Assembly (NCBI GenBank): GCA_014607495.2
Contig: CP053148.1
Span: 6,758,001-6,822,000 of the forward strand
Direction of reading: 5' to 3'
Source: Carposina sasakii
Taxonomy: Eukaryota > Arthropoda > Insecta > Lepidoptera > Carposinidae
DNA length: 64,000 bases
Shown: positions 24,772 to 36,775 of the stretch, one piece after another
Numbering within the stretch: the stretch's first letter is position 1
Layout: the number at the start of each line of letters is the position of its first letter
Position numbers and translations under genes: made by a program
The notes under the pieces: model-generated
The model's input: the letters and a program-made list of their open reading frames with translations, nothing else
Database searches by the model: none
Told to the model about the DNA's origin: nothing

Positions 24772-26849
24772 TTTTATTAATTACATTAGGTTTAGGTTAG
24801 ATTAGGATTAGGTATAATAATATCATGGAGGCGTCTCCTTATGCATCAAATATTTTAAAGAAAAAGTGCGTACTTAACACATTTTTCTTTGTGTATAATA
24901 AATTTCGTGAATCAGTGTGTCATTGGTTTCAATCAATATTTCTTACCATAATAATATATCAATTTTATGGCAAAGACGGAAGCCAAATTCCCACAGTTCT
25001 AATATTTACTAAGTTGTGAAAGGCGGTTCTTCCTTAAGTTATTGCAGTCCACACCTGTTCCTGACGGATGGAAATAGGGTATTCCAGGGACCAATCCGCT
25101 TGCAAACGTATATACTGTTTCTATTCCACTATTGTTGGTGACTGATTTATAATTGCCTTCTTAAACCCATATACGAGGAATCCATATTTTAACTTCGATT
25201 TGTGCGCACAGAGATTAAATGATTAGGTACTCCATGTCTATACTTTGGTACCTACATACATAAATCACGCCTTTTTCCTGGAGGGGTGGGCAGAGATCAC
25301 ATATCTCCATTTGCTATGTTTATTAATATTAATCTATGGGCTAGAGCACCATTTTACGAAATCCTGAAAAGGTCCCATGGTCCGTCCATCTTCCAAAATG
25401 GAATGCTACATCGTTAGCCAAAACCACTCGTAACGACAAAGAGAGACAACATCGGGGCGAATTTTGACGGCCATTACGTTTCCCGTCAACACTTTGATTT
25501 TGACAAGGGCCCGGACCCTCGTAATCCGTTTACAAGCAGAGGCCCTTGCGGCTCAAGTGGCGACATTTTGTCAAACGTCATACTTAAAGTTTGTACAGAC
25601 GAACTGTTACACAGTTTAACTAAAAAACGTTGGTTTCTTATGATAGCGCTGCTGTCATAACGACTATGAAGAAAGTTTTCACATGCCGATTACGACGTCT
25701 TTGAGTGAAAAACTCGCGTCGAAGCCTTAAGAGTGAAACTATATATATGCATATTAATAAAAAACATAAAAGGCGCCGTACAGAATACAGCACTTACATT
25801 TTTCTTCCCCATAAAAAGGTTTTTCTTTTTCACTTACGAGATTTTAACTCTAATACTTCGATATGTACCGCGAAGACTGCTATGTTTTTTGCGGTTGTTC
25901 GGCCGTTATATGACGCCAGCGCGTCTCGTTAAAAGTCGAGGCATCGAGTTCTTGCTATAACGTTGAGTATTGCTATAAATTCTTAAAAGTCAAGACAAGA
26001 GTACCTAAAAGAAAAGCATTTTGTTGATGTAATGTTGTAACTATACTTAGACTAACGTACTAACTGCACGTGAGAATAAATCTAAAACGCTATCATAAAA
26101 TTTGCTTGTTATTATTCAATCCCGTGGTCATGAACGTGACTACTGTGAATTTATCTATGTATCTATGTCTCAGTATATAAAAAATGTTTCGACAACTCAG
26201 TAGTACACAGTAGCTTGTCTATGAGGGAGGCAGAATACTCCAGCTTATGTAAATACTTACTGCCACCCGCCAGCGCCAGTTCTTTCTTGTATCGCTAGCT
26301 TAAAATGAAACAAAGGAGCTTTATTAATTTAATTATAATTTTTATTGAGCCTAATTTCTAACTGCGACAAATTTTTATTATTTAATTTCATGATTTTATG
26401 TTACTTCTGTGTTAAGTAAATTTAAAGGATTCTTATCGTTTCACATTGAAGCTCCCATCAAAATAGCGGTTAGACTTCCCAGATGATTTGACGACCGCAC
26501 GTAAATGAAAGCTTTCTAATAGAGCAAACGTGTCGGCGAGGAATCGCTATCGACTAAATCGAGAGATAATATTACTGTATCTTATCTAAGCCCCAAGGTA
26601 TGGAATGATTGTACGGGTTGAGAGACGAAATAAGAAATAACATGTCATCAAATGTTTCTGTTACAGTACCTACCTTTGATACTGAGGTCCACTATTATTT
26701 TTAGGAGTACCAAAACTGGCGGACTTTTTGGTTTTAGTATTAATTACTTAAATATAATTTTAAATTAAATTAAAATATTTGTAAGTATGCCACATTTTTT
26801 AGCGAAACATGTCTCTGATCTGATAATGTAATAATAACTTTATTGTACA
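24772..26849. other. No gene recognised; one partial repeat arm
   Basis: Mostly AT-rich sequence. Around 25256-25310, ACATACATAAATCACGCCTT followed by a ggggtgggcagagatcaca block resembles the arm of the fold-back family at 39622. A GC-richer patch at 25430-25580 holds no recognised exon. Confidence 0.4.
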
Positions 26850-27446
26850 ACTAGTGGACGCCCGCGACTCCCTTCCGCGCGGACTGCGGAAAAAATAAAA
26901 TGTCGATATTATACGGGATAAAATCATTTTCCCGGGATAAAAAGTAGCCTATACAGTGTGTTTTTTTGTGGCCAACTTTAACGAAGGGTACGTACTCTAT
27001 ACATGAAATAAAGTAAGTTTATGCCAAAAAAAATGCTGGAATTTTTTTTAATTTTTTTTATTTTTAAATTCCTTGATCGTGCGAAATTTATAGTGTCTAG
27101 TGTTTATGTTAGTTTTTTTATTGACAGATATTAATTATTTTTCGTGAAAAAATCCTGCTACGCGCGTCTATGTGCATTTATGCAGAAAAACGCAGTCTAT
27201 TTACTCAACTTTGGACCCTAATATTTTGGAAACCAGACACTTCCCAGGTATGCTTCCATGGAGAAAAATGATCGTGATGATGAGGAGATTTCGTAGTTTT
27301 CGGGAACGTTGACGACCAAAAATCACCCTGTATGTAAAGTGGATCCTGTCACAACATATTCCTGAAAATTGCATCGAAATTCAGCCGTTTCTGAGATTAG
27401 CGTGCACAAACATCGATTCGTTATAATTTTATTATATGTATAGAAG
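26850..27446 (+). repeat. Family B dispersed repeat split by an element A insertion
   Basis: The left half starts ACTAGTGGACGCCCGCGACT and runs to GTAGCCTATA at 26953. The right half resumes at 27331 with TATGTAAAGTGGATCCTGTC and ends at the ATTATATGTATAG terminus. The uninterrupted copy at 62434 reads GTAGCCTATATGTTAAGTG across the same point. The 377-base insertion therefore sits exactly between two copies of a single TA. Confidence 0.85.
26954..27330 (+). mobile_element. Element A, copy 1 (non-autonomous TA-target element)
   Basis: 377 bases, beginning CAGTGTGTTTTTTTGTGGCC and ending AAAAATCACCCTG, with TA on both sides. Internal blocks conserved in all copies are AACGAAGGGTACGTACTCTA, CGCAGTCTATTTACTCAACT, TTGGACCCTAATATTTTGG, GAAAAATGATCGTGATGATG and CGGGAACGTTGACGACC. 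The terminal inverted repeat is short (CAGGGTGATTTTT type) and imperfect. No transposase is encoded. Insertion into a dated repeat fixes both ends (see findings). Confidence 0.85.
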
Positions 27447-27858
27447 ATGTTTGAGCAAATAAATAATGATTTCATTTCATTTAGGTAGGTGTCATCGGCA
27501 GTTCAGCTAAGATGTAGTTAGACACACAAAAGGCAATCTATCAATCCCTATATCTCTGATAGAATTGTATATCTCTTATCCTTTTCAGATCGTTGGGTAG
27601 ATTTTTCAAATATTCTATAAATATCGCCTAGTCAATGGACTACATATTTACAAAATGTAATTATAATGGTGTTTTATACATTTAGGGAATATGCATAAAA
27701 TAATATATTACAATAAACACCGATAATGTTTAAAATGTATATTATAAACAATCGAGTAAAAAACATACAAGTTTCGTAGTAAAACAGATAAGTAGGTAAA
27801 GACTGAAACTAAACTAAGGTAATAACTATTTTTGTTTTTCTAATCTCTGATAAATTCA
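27447..27858. other. Intergenic stretch downstream of the GMC gene
   Basis: This lies 3' of the GMC oxidoreductase stop codon. It would include the 3' untranslated region. A canonical AATAAA on the minus strand was not obvious close to the stop; TATAAA-like variants exist. Confidence 0.35.
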
Positions 27859-30827
27859 CTATTCATTCTTTTTTGAAATGCCTTCTCTTTTGTTAGCTAT
27901 CCGTTCTCTACGCAACCACTCTTTTATTACAAAATCTATGCCTCGTTCTCCAATCATCATACTTGGTGCCTGAGTATTTCCTCTGTTAACAACAGGCATT
28001 ATGGAGGCATCTATTACTCTTAAACCTATGATCCCGTAAACTCTTAGTTTAGGATCTACCACTGCATTTTTATCTGATTTTGGTCCCATCTTACAAGTAC
28101 CTGCTTGATGGTTATAAGTTTCAGTATATGATCGTGCCAAACACTCGATGTAATCGTCTGTGCCCCAAATATATTTCCGGCAGGCTGGTAAGGACTTCCT
28201 TACAAATTTGTAACCTTTGGATTTAAAAGCTTTTGTATTTTCTAAATTGATTAAACTTTTTGCAATACGTATAGTGGATTCCATATCTCGTGGATCTTCA
28301 TAGTAATTAGCATAAATTAAAGGTGGACCATTTGGATTTGATCCATTAAGTGTGATTTTACCCTTACTATGTGGTACAATGTTTGATACTATTGGCATCA
28401 TAGCACTGTAGTAGGCTGATGGAAGTCTTTCAAAACCACAACTTAGCGTTGGATCATCTAGAAATGCATTTAAGTCATAGATGTTGCAGAACTGTACTTG
28501 TGCATCCGCAAACTCGGAATCAGGGTATACTTTAAAAAAATTTAAGCCACTTAATATACTATTACTTGCTATTGGACCATTTTTTACATCACCTTGTAAA
28601 TAGTAGTCTTTTATTGAGTCAAGTATCTTTTCTCTAGGTAAATAAGAATTGTATGGTGCTGGTAAATCAACTACCAAACCAGAAAAACCATAATGGTCTT
28701 GTAAATTTCGTCCAACTGACAAATCTTGCACTACGTTAATGCCTATTGCTTCTAATTCATCTTTTGGTCCAATTCCAGATAATAGCAGTAGTTTAGGACT
28801 ATTTATTGTACCGGTGCATATAATTACTTCTTTTTTAGCAAAGGCCTCATATGTCTTGCCGTCTCTTGTATAGCTAACACCGTAGGCTCTATGGTTTTCA
28901 TCAATTAGTATTTTGGTGACTTCGGATCTAATACGAACAGTCAAATTTTTTCTTCTGTATCTGATCGGTTGAATAAAAGCATCATTAACGGAATATCTTT
29001 GTCCATTGACTTGAAAAGATTGACCGAACATAGCTCCAAGTTGTTCTTCACCATTCAGGTCGGCAAGAGGTAGTCCTAGTTCTCTGAAACCTTCAATGAT
29101 CGCCACAAACGTATCGTCAAAGTATGGGAATCTGGATATTTTTTGTAAACCCTTTACTCCGTGATACAGACGATTTTTTCCTTCAACATCTAAATTGTTC
29201 TCCAGTCTTTTGAAAACCGGTAGAACCTACAACGAAAAACAGTGTGTTAGTACATTTATTTTTATTTGTAGTGTCATTAATAAATAAGTCGCGCAGTAGA
29301 GGTGGGCAGGTATCGTTCCAACCACCATCTTATGTGATAAAAAATTTCCTGCCATTAAACTATGGATACTTTTAATTTAGAGACAAAACAACATGTGTAA
29401 CATACGTCAGCATAGCTCCAGCCAGGATTTCCCAAAGCTGCCCAGCCATCATAATCCGCTCTGCTGCCTCTTATATAGACCATGGCATTTAATGAAGTAG
29501 TCCCACCCATCATGCGGCCTCTGAAAATTTTAAATAATAAAATCAAAAAGAAAAATGTATTGCGTAGTTTTCCCATTTTCCTTACCTTGGCCAAATACAG
29601 CCGCCACCTGGGTATTCTCGACAGGCTCTTGGATCGCCTTGGGTCCGATAGTTCCAGTCGACCTCGGATCCAAACATCACTGCCGCTAAGGAGGGAACTC
29701 TCGATACGTCCGGTTGTTCCCCACCTGCTTCCAACAGTAGGACCTTGGGAAAATTGAAGGCTAATATATTTATTTGAAGTACTTACTAATATTTTAGTAA
29801 CATACATATCAAAACCTTTGCCTGACGATGTATAAATAATACACCCACTTTTCACCGATCAGCCTACTATTTACTATTAAGACCTATTTCACCTCTAAAA
29901 TCAGTTACGATTCTTATATTGGTTTAGCCAAGAGTTCAGATATTTTTATAACATTGTTTTGCGGCACACTGTGAGTAAATCAATGAAAAAATATTACCTT
30001 CCAATTTTCTTGCTGTGTGAGTCTGTTTGTTACTACCGAACCTGCTGCGCCAGCGCCGACAACGATGAAGTCGAAAGTATCAGGGTCACTGAATTTATGA
30101 GAGAATTGTTATAGCAATAAAGCAACAGTCATTTTTTTATTATCAACGCTAATTAGACATTTTACATTTCATTATCTTCATCAATGGGTAGTAGCTAATG
30201 GTTCTACCATAATGTTTTTAGGGTTATAAAATAGGCTATAATATCTTTTCTCAGGCTAAGAATTACCTGTGTACCATAATTCACTAATATATAATATTGG
30301 TATATATAGAAGTTTTGGCGTGAAGAGGTAATATGCAAATAAACTTACTACTTTTGCCTTTACGATATTAAGTCGAAATTACAAAAAAATATACTATATT
30401 AGAAGGTCAAGCAAAACGTATTTTAAATACATAATTATTATAATCAACACCAAATTTTAACGAGAAAACTACTTGCGAATATTTGCATTATAACTGGACT
30501 TCGGGCTATTTCTCTTTCAAAGGTTTCCATTATTGGAAAGTTAATGAAATCCTTTGAACGAGGAAAGACCCAGATATGTCAACACTTATTTCTTGAAGGC
30601 TCTGGCCCAGGTTGCCAATGAGCACCCAAAATACATTATGGCAGCATAGACTTAATATACCTGCTATTTGGTGGCCCCTGTTGAATACCAAATTGAGCTT
30701 GCATCTTGCGGTCTATGGAGTCTCCATAAAGTTGGACCAGCAGGCTCAGATAGATGTAGCCGAAACACCCTGTCACGTTGGTTTGAGACGCACACGACTG
30801 CGTTATGTTTACTGGCTGCCAAATCAT
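27859..30827 (-). CDS. GMC oxidoreductase (glucose dehydrogenase [FAD, quinone]-like), five exons
   Basis: Exons on the minus strand: 30827-30661, 30088-29998, 29743-29586, 29520-29406 and 29226-27859. Each join uses GT-AG sites and keeps phase. Total is 1899 bases, 632 residues plus TAG, a normal length for insect GMC proteins. Residues 1-55 ([12 protein letters not shown], then the hydrophobic [15 protein letters not shown]) form the N-terminus typical of insect members. FAD motif: [10 protein letters not shown] with G67, G69, G72, and LLLEAGG at 88-94. GMC signature 1: [18 protein letters not shown] from 140. Signature 2: [15 protein letters not shown] at 316-330. The active-site pair is His550 ([10 protein letters not shown]) and Asn594 (RGNTQAP). 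Such enzymes oxidise alcohols, sugars or related substrates with FAD; the substrate cannot be read from sequence. ATG at 30827 is the first true ATG and lies four bases after an acceptor-like CTTCTAG, so a 5' non-coding exon may exist. All catalytic motifs are intact, so a working gene is likely. No second GMC gene is present. Confidence 0.93.
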
Positions 30828-30831
30828 TGTT

Positions 30832-32027
30832 CTAGAAGGAGCAAGCGAGGAATTTCCTTTACAGTGAGCTACTTTAACGTCAATCCATGAAATAACAATG
30901 CAGTCAAGTGTATAGGTATACACTTTAAGAATATCCGTCAATTAACGTACTAAAATTGCTGTAAATATTATTTCAACCTTCACAAACTAAATGGAATGTA
31001 TTTAGGCAAATTCTTTAAACGCTCTATAGAAGATTTCATCAGTAATTTATACCTATAGTTAACATAAAATCTTGATAAATCATGAAACAAAATTATTTCT
31101 AAAAACTATTTCACTTTCAATGAATCTCCATGACGCGTGTTAAGCATTGAGGGATTACTTCAAGTAGACGCGTTTAGCAAGTTACAGTTTAATTTAAACT
31201 AGTTTGGATAATCGCCTGTGGTATTCTAGCATAAGTGATGAATTCCTCAATATGAAAAAGTAAATACATTTGTTATTAGGGTACCGTAGGTATATAGGTA
31301 TATATTTTTAAGAATATTGTGATAGTACAGCATAAATTTTTCTTCGTTTATCTTCTACCGTGTTACTAGTGAACTGACTTTTATTTCATTTTGAATTACT
31401 TTTGCATGTAATCCAACATTAAGTTAGCATTGTTAATTTTCTTACTGTATATATTTTTGATTTATCTATTTTTTTCTAAAAATATTTATCAATCATTTTG
31501 GGAAATAACAAAGGTTCCAAACATATTATGGTAAAATTGTTCAGTCGAAATTGCAAATGCAACCACTAACGAACCGTTAACGAATCGCGGTGCAAAGCAA
31601 TAATTACTTTATGGTGACGTAATTAGACACATTTCAGAACGCGACAGATATGTGTTTTTATTATGCGTTAGTGGTTCTTTAGTAATTGCCTCTCGGCAAG
31701 TGCATATACTAGCTAGCCCGGGTGAACTCTGTACCGCGAATATCTAATAGGTATATTCCATAAGTATTATACAAAAAAACGAATGTTACCTCAGAACATT
31801 GAAGTAAACTAAACTCAATCGATCAAGTAATTTTAAAACCACGGAACCCATGTTGCAAACGAAAACATATTTACAGATCAATTACAAATAATAAAGTAGG
31901 TATATCCGATTAAGATTTAACACGTTTAAAGTCAATCATCCATTAAGCTAGCGAACAGCAAACAAAAAATATTAGAAATCCTAGTCCATCAAGGGACACG
32001 CCCTAGTTAACTGTTTGCTGAATACTA
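30832..32027. other. Region 5' of the GMC gene; no second gene seen
   Basis: It would hold the GMC promoter and any non-coding first exon, but no core promoter motif could be assigned. At 31559-31700 there is a repeat remnant whose CCACTAACGAACCGTTAACG block is shared with 16390 and 36725. It also has a mirrored GCGTTAGTGGTTC at about 31665-31678. Confidence 0.4.
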
Positions 32028-32176
32028 AATAATAAATAAATAAATAAATGCTTTTTTATTCAAGAGAATCCATTACAAATAGTAGTAGGGGCTTCCCGGT
32101 AAGTAGTCATGGACACTTGTAGTGGGAAAGCCACCCTCTTCCGTTTACATATAGTTTACATTGTAGAGTGTGAATG

Positions 32177-32232
32177 TGAGTGTGTGTTAGTGTGTGTGTG
32201 TGTGTGTGTTGGTGTGAGATTGTGTGTGTGAG
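32177..32232 (+). repeat. (TG)n microsatellite inside the LINE 3' region
   Basis: Runs of GTGTGTGT with small interruptions lie just before the LINE 3' untranslated end. Confidence 0.8.
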
Positions 32233-32814
32233 GGTAAGGCTTGTATAATACGTACGCTTTACACGGTCTCATGGGCAGAGGATATATTTGTAAAATTCGG
32301 TTGACTTTGTTATAGATGTAAGGAGCCTGAGCTCTATACTGACGTCTAGCAAAGACCGAGCGGGTAGGGAAGGAAGGAGCCACCAGGTCATTTCGTCTCT
32401 TGCTCTGAAGGGTGGAATCGTAGGGCAAGGATTTGTGATACTTTACAATTAAGTTAACTATATATAGTTTCCTAACTGACAGCAGTTTACTGGTGGTGTA
32501 AAGGCTGTCAGTAGAGAATCTGTAGGGTTTAAAATGCATCATCTTAATCAACGATCTTTGTGCGCGCTCTAAATGTAGAAAGTTCGTTTTGTTAGCGCAC
32601 CCCCATACGGGAATGCAGTACGTCAAAACCGATTGTGCCAGAGCAACATATATATTATTCAACACGTCTTTGTCCATCACATATCTTAGCGATTTAAATA
32701 CCCATGTCAGTTTCCTAACTCGGCTCAAAGTTAATTCCAATTGCAGATGCCAGCACAATCTCTGGTCTACCATAACCCCAAGGTATTTTACACAATAATT
32801 GTAGTGTCTCGAGG

Positions 32815-33055
32815 TAGCCGAGTAGTAAATTATTATGTTACACAGTCAAGTATAATACTTGACTGTGTAACATAATAATTTAAAATATAAAATGACAAAT
32901 GTATTATCTACTATCAAATTAATAAATTATTGCTACTAACATTAAAATATATGTGTTTATCTAATAATATAATTTGTAACTAACAAAAATGGGTCTTAGT
33001 TACCTGAATAAATGAATTTATTATTATTATTATTTATTATTATTAATAAACCGTT
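32815..33055. repeat. Insertion within the LINE, with a 57-bp near-perfect palindrome
   Basis: LINE coding sequence is continuous on both sides but not here. The insert contains a palindrome with 28-base perfect arms (32826-32853 and 32855-32882) around one central base. Further on is AT-rich sequence with repeated TTA units (33013-33045). It may be a small hairpin element or a retroelement tail with TTA repeats. Exact ends are approximate. Confidence 0.6.
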
Positions 33056-33540
33056 TGAATAAATGGACAGTTACAGTTTGAGAAATCAGCAAAATGACAG
33101 TTGTGTAACGAGATATTGAAGTTTGGATTTGGCTGAGAGTTTAAATAAGGTCCAAAGCAGATAAAGTTTGTTTTATCAATATTTAGGGTTAAAAGGTTAC
33201 AATTAAGCCAGTTAAAAACTCTAGCAACCCTCTCTCAGTTGTCAGTTTTACCTTATTCCAAGTCTTTTCCGAGAAAACAATAGCTGTGTCATCAGCATAT
33301 GAGAATATCCTTCCTCCAACGCCACTAAAGTTACATAACTCATTAATATATATTAGGAAGAGCGTTGGACCAAGGATACTCCCCTGCGGGACACCAAAAG
33401 TGACATGTTTCTCCTCACTGTGAAACTGGTAAATTTTAATGGCCTGTTTCCTATTTGATAGGTAGTTATTTAGAAGAGACAAAGCAGTACCACGGATTTC
33501 CAGTCTCTCAAGCCTTTCCACAAAGATAGGCATAGAAACT

Positions 33541-36500
33541 AAAATACGATTTGCTAGACTGATTCAGTGTGATGGAGTGAGCTAATAAACGTGTCTGTCG
33601 TTACATTATGTATCTTTAACTTTTAAATCGGAGTTTAGTTTGTCTTGATATGGCATTATATTAAATATCTACCGGTCGTAAACCACAGTACAGCCTTTCT
33701 CTTTACTTTTTTTCTAAATCATATTTATTTACATTGGGGGTTATCATAGTTGTCCGAAAACCATAATACATATCATATTACACCGGCAGGCTAACCCTTT
33801 AAAATATATATGTCATGGCGCGCCTGAGGCAAAAAAATACTCGGTTTGGTCTACATTTGGTCCAATATAATTCATGTCTTTAGAAGAACTCACTTAAACA
33901 TGAGCACATACGTAATAAAGAGGATTCTTTATACGTTTTATTTGAGGTTTTTGTCACAAATGTAGGAAATAGCTCTGTCGGATTAAATCTTCTTTCTTGA
34001 AGCGTGACTGTGTAGCCTGCGGCAACAAATAGGGCTGATCTTTCTATGCTAAGAATACGATTGGCTGTCGATTTAGGGATCCGTGAACAGAAGGAACAGA
34101 AGTTCTAAAATCTTTTGAAATAATAAATAAATCTTTATTAGGTTTTAATCTCATTACATATTGTAAGTAGTAGTATTAGTCGCAAGTGGACTAGCGGCGG
34201 CCAACGACTTCGTTCGTGTAAAGTAATAACTTCCCGTTATTTCCCGTTCCCGTGGGAATTTAGGAAATCCCTTCATAGTTGACCTACACGTCATAAGGGA
34301 GCCACGATCCAAATATCACGTTTCTTTCTATCCCTAGTACTTTTGCCTTGGCGTTGATGAATAGAATCATAATAGATTTTCATTAAAAAATAATTTATGT
34401 GCAATTAGATTAGATTGCAATCACATACTTCAGACACCTATCGAGGCTGTTAAATAAAAATAATGTATTCATAAAGGCATTACTTTGGTATTACTTACTT
34501 TAGCAGTGGTCCAATGAGGTTGTAAAACTTGATGCAATACTCGTATATTGATATATTTATTATATAAAATGGTATGCAGGCTTAGAAGATATATTATTAT
34601 AATGATCCTTTACTATCATATTAACAAATTAATTTTCCATTCCCTTTTCCTCGACAAAATTAGTTCTTGGTTCAAGATAGGGTTTCACAGAATTTTCTAT
34701 TTTAGTCTTCATTTTCATTACATTTTTTTTTTAGTATTACATTATTTAAATTTAGTATTTATTATTAGAAATTTCTTGTGACACACAGGATATTTCTGTC
34801 AAAATAAGTTTGTGTAAGTACGACATTGTTCTGTATTTCATTGATAAATTCGGTTTTGTTTTCTTTTCGCAGGTAATTTTGGGGATTATCTGTTTCAAAG
34901 GTAACAAATTATCGTAATGAAGGAGTAGATATATTTTCTGCTGGGCGAATTTTATTTTATTCTTAATCCTGCTAATGATAATGCTTTTTGCTGCTTAATA
35001 TACCTACCTATTTGTTGCGATGTTAAGATAGCTAAGCGACTTAATTTTGTCATTTTTTAAATATATTTTTAAAACTGTTAAGGGAATCTTTTTAAATCTC
35101 TATAAATAAATATGAATCACCGAAATGTTTGTACGCGCATATTTCTGAGCTACTTATCAAAGTGGATGATTTTGTGTTTTTTTTTTTGTGATTTTGATGA
35201 GGTTTTTTCAAATACCTATAGATAGGGTGATTCAAGAGGAAGGTTTATATATATAACTAGGGATTCGCCCCGGCTTCGCACGGGTAAAATGCTCTTTCAC
35301 GCGGATGAAATCACGAACGAATAGCGGCCGCTAGTCTATTGTAAACAACTCTGTGTTAAACGGGTTCCGAGCAAATCACATTTTTTAAACAGATTTATTG
35401 TGAGGGCGTTGTGTCGTGTAAGTATTTACGAGTTCACAATAAGGCAATGTCTTAACGCTTAAGCTTGAGGGTTCCCTGATTGAATAACACTTGAACCTTG
35501 CAAACGAGATAAATGCTATAAAATCACTTTATACGGGTCGCTCTAGTAAAGATCCCAAAATATATAGGATAACAATACTTTGTTATCGGCTTTTCTCGAC
35601 GACTTTCCTCGGCTGTTTATTTGCAAACGATTGTTTGTTTATTTGTCTACAACGGTTTCAGGCCGTAAGAATGATGGCGAAAGTTTAATGTCATTTGTTT
35701 CCAAGAAAACTCCCCCATAATAAAACATCTGGACCGATTTTTACACTGGGGGAATATTTGAACCTTGTGCCACCCCATAGTAGTTATGTTAATTTGAGTT
35801 TGCTGCGCAGAACCCAGTGATACTGAGACTAACCCAGATAAGCTATACACGTTCTTGTCACAGTTTTACGGTAATCGCTTGGGGGAAAATCTGATTACTT
35901 TTCCTACACAACCTTCTTTTTGAACAAGTTTCATACAAAATACCGACGGATTGTCGGATGCTTTTAATACCATAGTAAAATACTTTATATTAACGCGTAA
36001 TATAGATGTAAGGATATAAAAATGGATGGTAATTACCATCATCATAAATAGTGCATGACATTACTTTGTATTGTACATTTTGCATACTGCTGTATTATAG
36101 CATGTTATTATATGTAGCAGCGTTTAGATAGTTTGCTTGAATTGTCTTTCTTTTCCGAATTACGTTGAAATTGTCTATTTTTAATAATCTGACTTATCTA
36201 TCTATCAATTATCCTAGCTAGATCAATGGACTGGAAATGAATCCATAAACTAAGCAATTTCCGACACAGTAGGTGCCAATGTGCCAGCCAATATGCACCA
36301 ATTATATCCAGTGGTTAGCTAATCTGCGTCAACGCCACATCGCGCATCGTGGCTTGTGTTTGTCTCGTATACCTAACGTAAAGTTATATATCTCCTCGTA
36401 CAATATAAATGCACGACTGTTATCGGTTTTGGATATAGTAGGCACTTTGATTTAATAAATACTTTTACTTTATCTATTTTACTATTGTGCTGCTTTTACT

Positions 36501-36712
36501 ATTGTATAATAAATATTATATAGAATTAAAAGAATTCACACATTGCCAAATAATTCCCAGTTCCTTGTTTTCGATTAATTTCGTGTAAATTATCCCGCCA
36601 TATATAATTTCTTGCAAAATTCTGCTAAGACTAGACCATCATATAAGTAATATTATGACTCGCCCTGTCAAATAGTTATAGATTTCGGGGGCTTTCCCTA
36701 AAATTGAGACCC
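33541..36712. other. No gene recognised; small repeat fragments
   Basis: AT-rich sequence. Two fragments resemble lepidopteran dispersed repeats: AGTGGACTAGCGGCGGCC with AACGACTTCGTTCGTG at about 34186-34225, and AACTAGGGATTCGCCCCGGC with TTCGCACGGGTAAAA at 35257-35287. No exon was supported. Confidence 0.4.
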
Positions 36713-36775
36713 AAAACGCACCTACGAACGAACCGTTAACGAAACACGGTGCGAAGCAATATTTACTTAACGCTT
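36713..36775 (+). repeat. Dispersed repeat fragment abutting the RTE 3' end
   Basis: GAACGAACCGTTAACGAAAC followed by ACGGTGCGAAGCAATATTTA is shared with 16395 and 31567. It is cut off by the RTE tail at about 36778, which suggests the RTE inserted into it. Confidence 0.55.

Larger units (their letters stand above)
32028..33540 (-). mobile_element. CR1/jockey-like LINE fragment, 5'-truncated and interrupted
   Basis: On the minus strand the RT core appears first: FGVPQGSILGPTLFLIYINE and SYADDTAIVF (33533-33189). Further on comes KYLGVMVDQRLCWHLQLELT, then ALAQSVLTYCIPVWGCANKT and a conserved C-terminal region (32773-32156). The frame then runs through a TG microsatellite that is read as repeated Thr-His. 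The low-coordinate end at about 32028-32050 is an AAATAAATAAAT run, the expected 3' tail of a minus-strand LINE. The 5' part (endonuclease and first RT motifs) is missing beyond about 33540. About 240 bases at 32815-33055 do not belong to the LINE and interrupt it. Confidence 0.82.

Noticed and set aside
29482..29757. Plus-strand frame antisense to GMC exons 3 and 4
   Set aside because: It is a shadow of conserved GMC coding sequence on the other strand.
29355..29855. 166-codon minus-strand frame over GMC exons 3-4
   Set aside because: In exon 3 it uses the wrong frame and reads through an intron; the spliced frame gives the conserved GMC sequence.
32156..32260. Thr-His repeat protein tail
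   Set aside because: It is translation of the TG microsatellite at the LINE 3' end.
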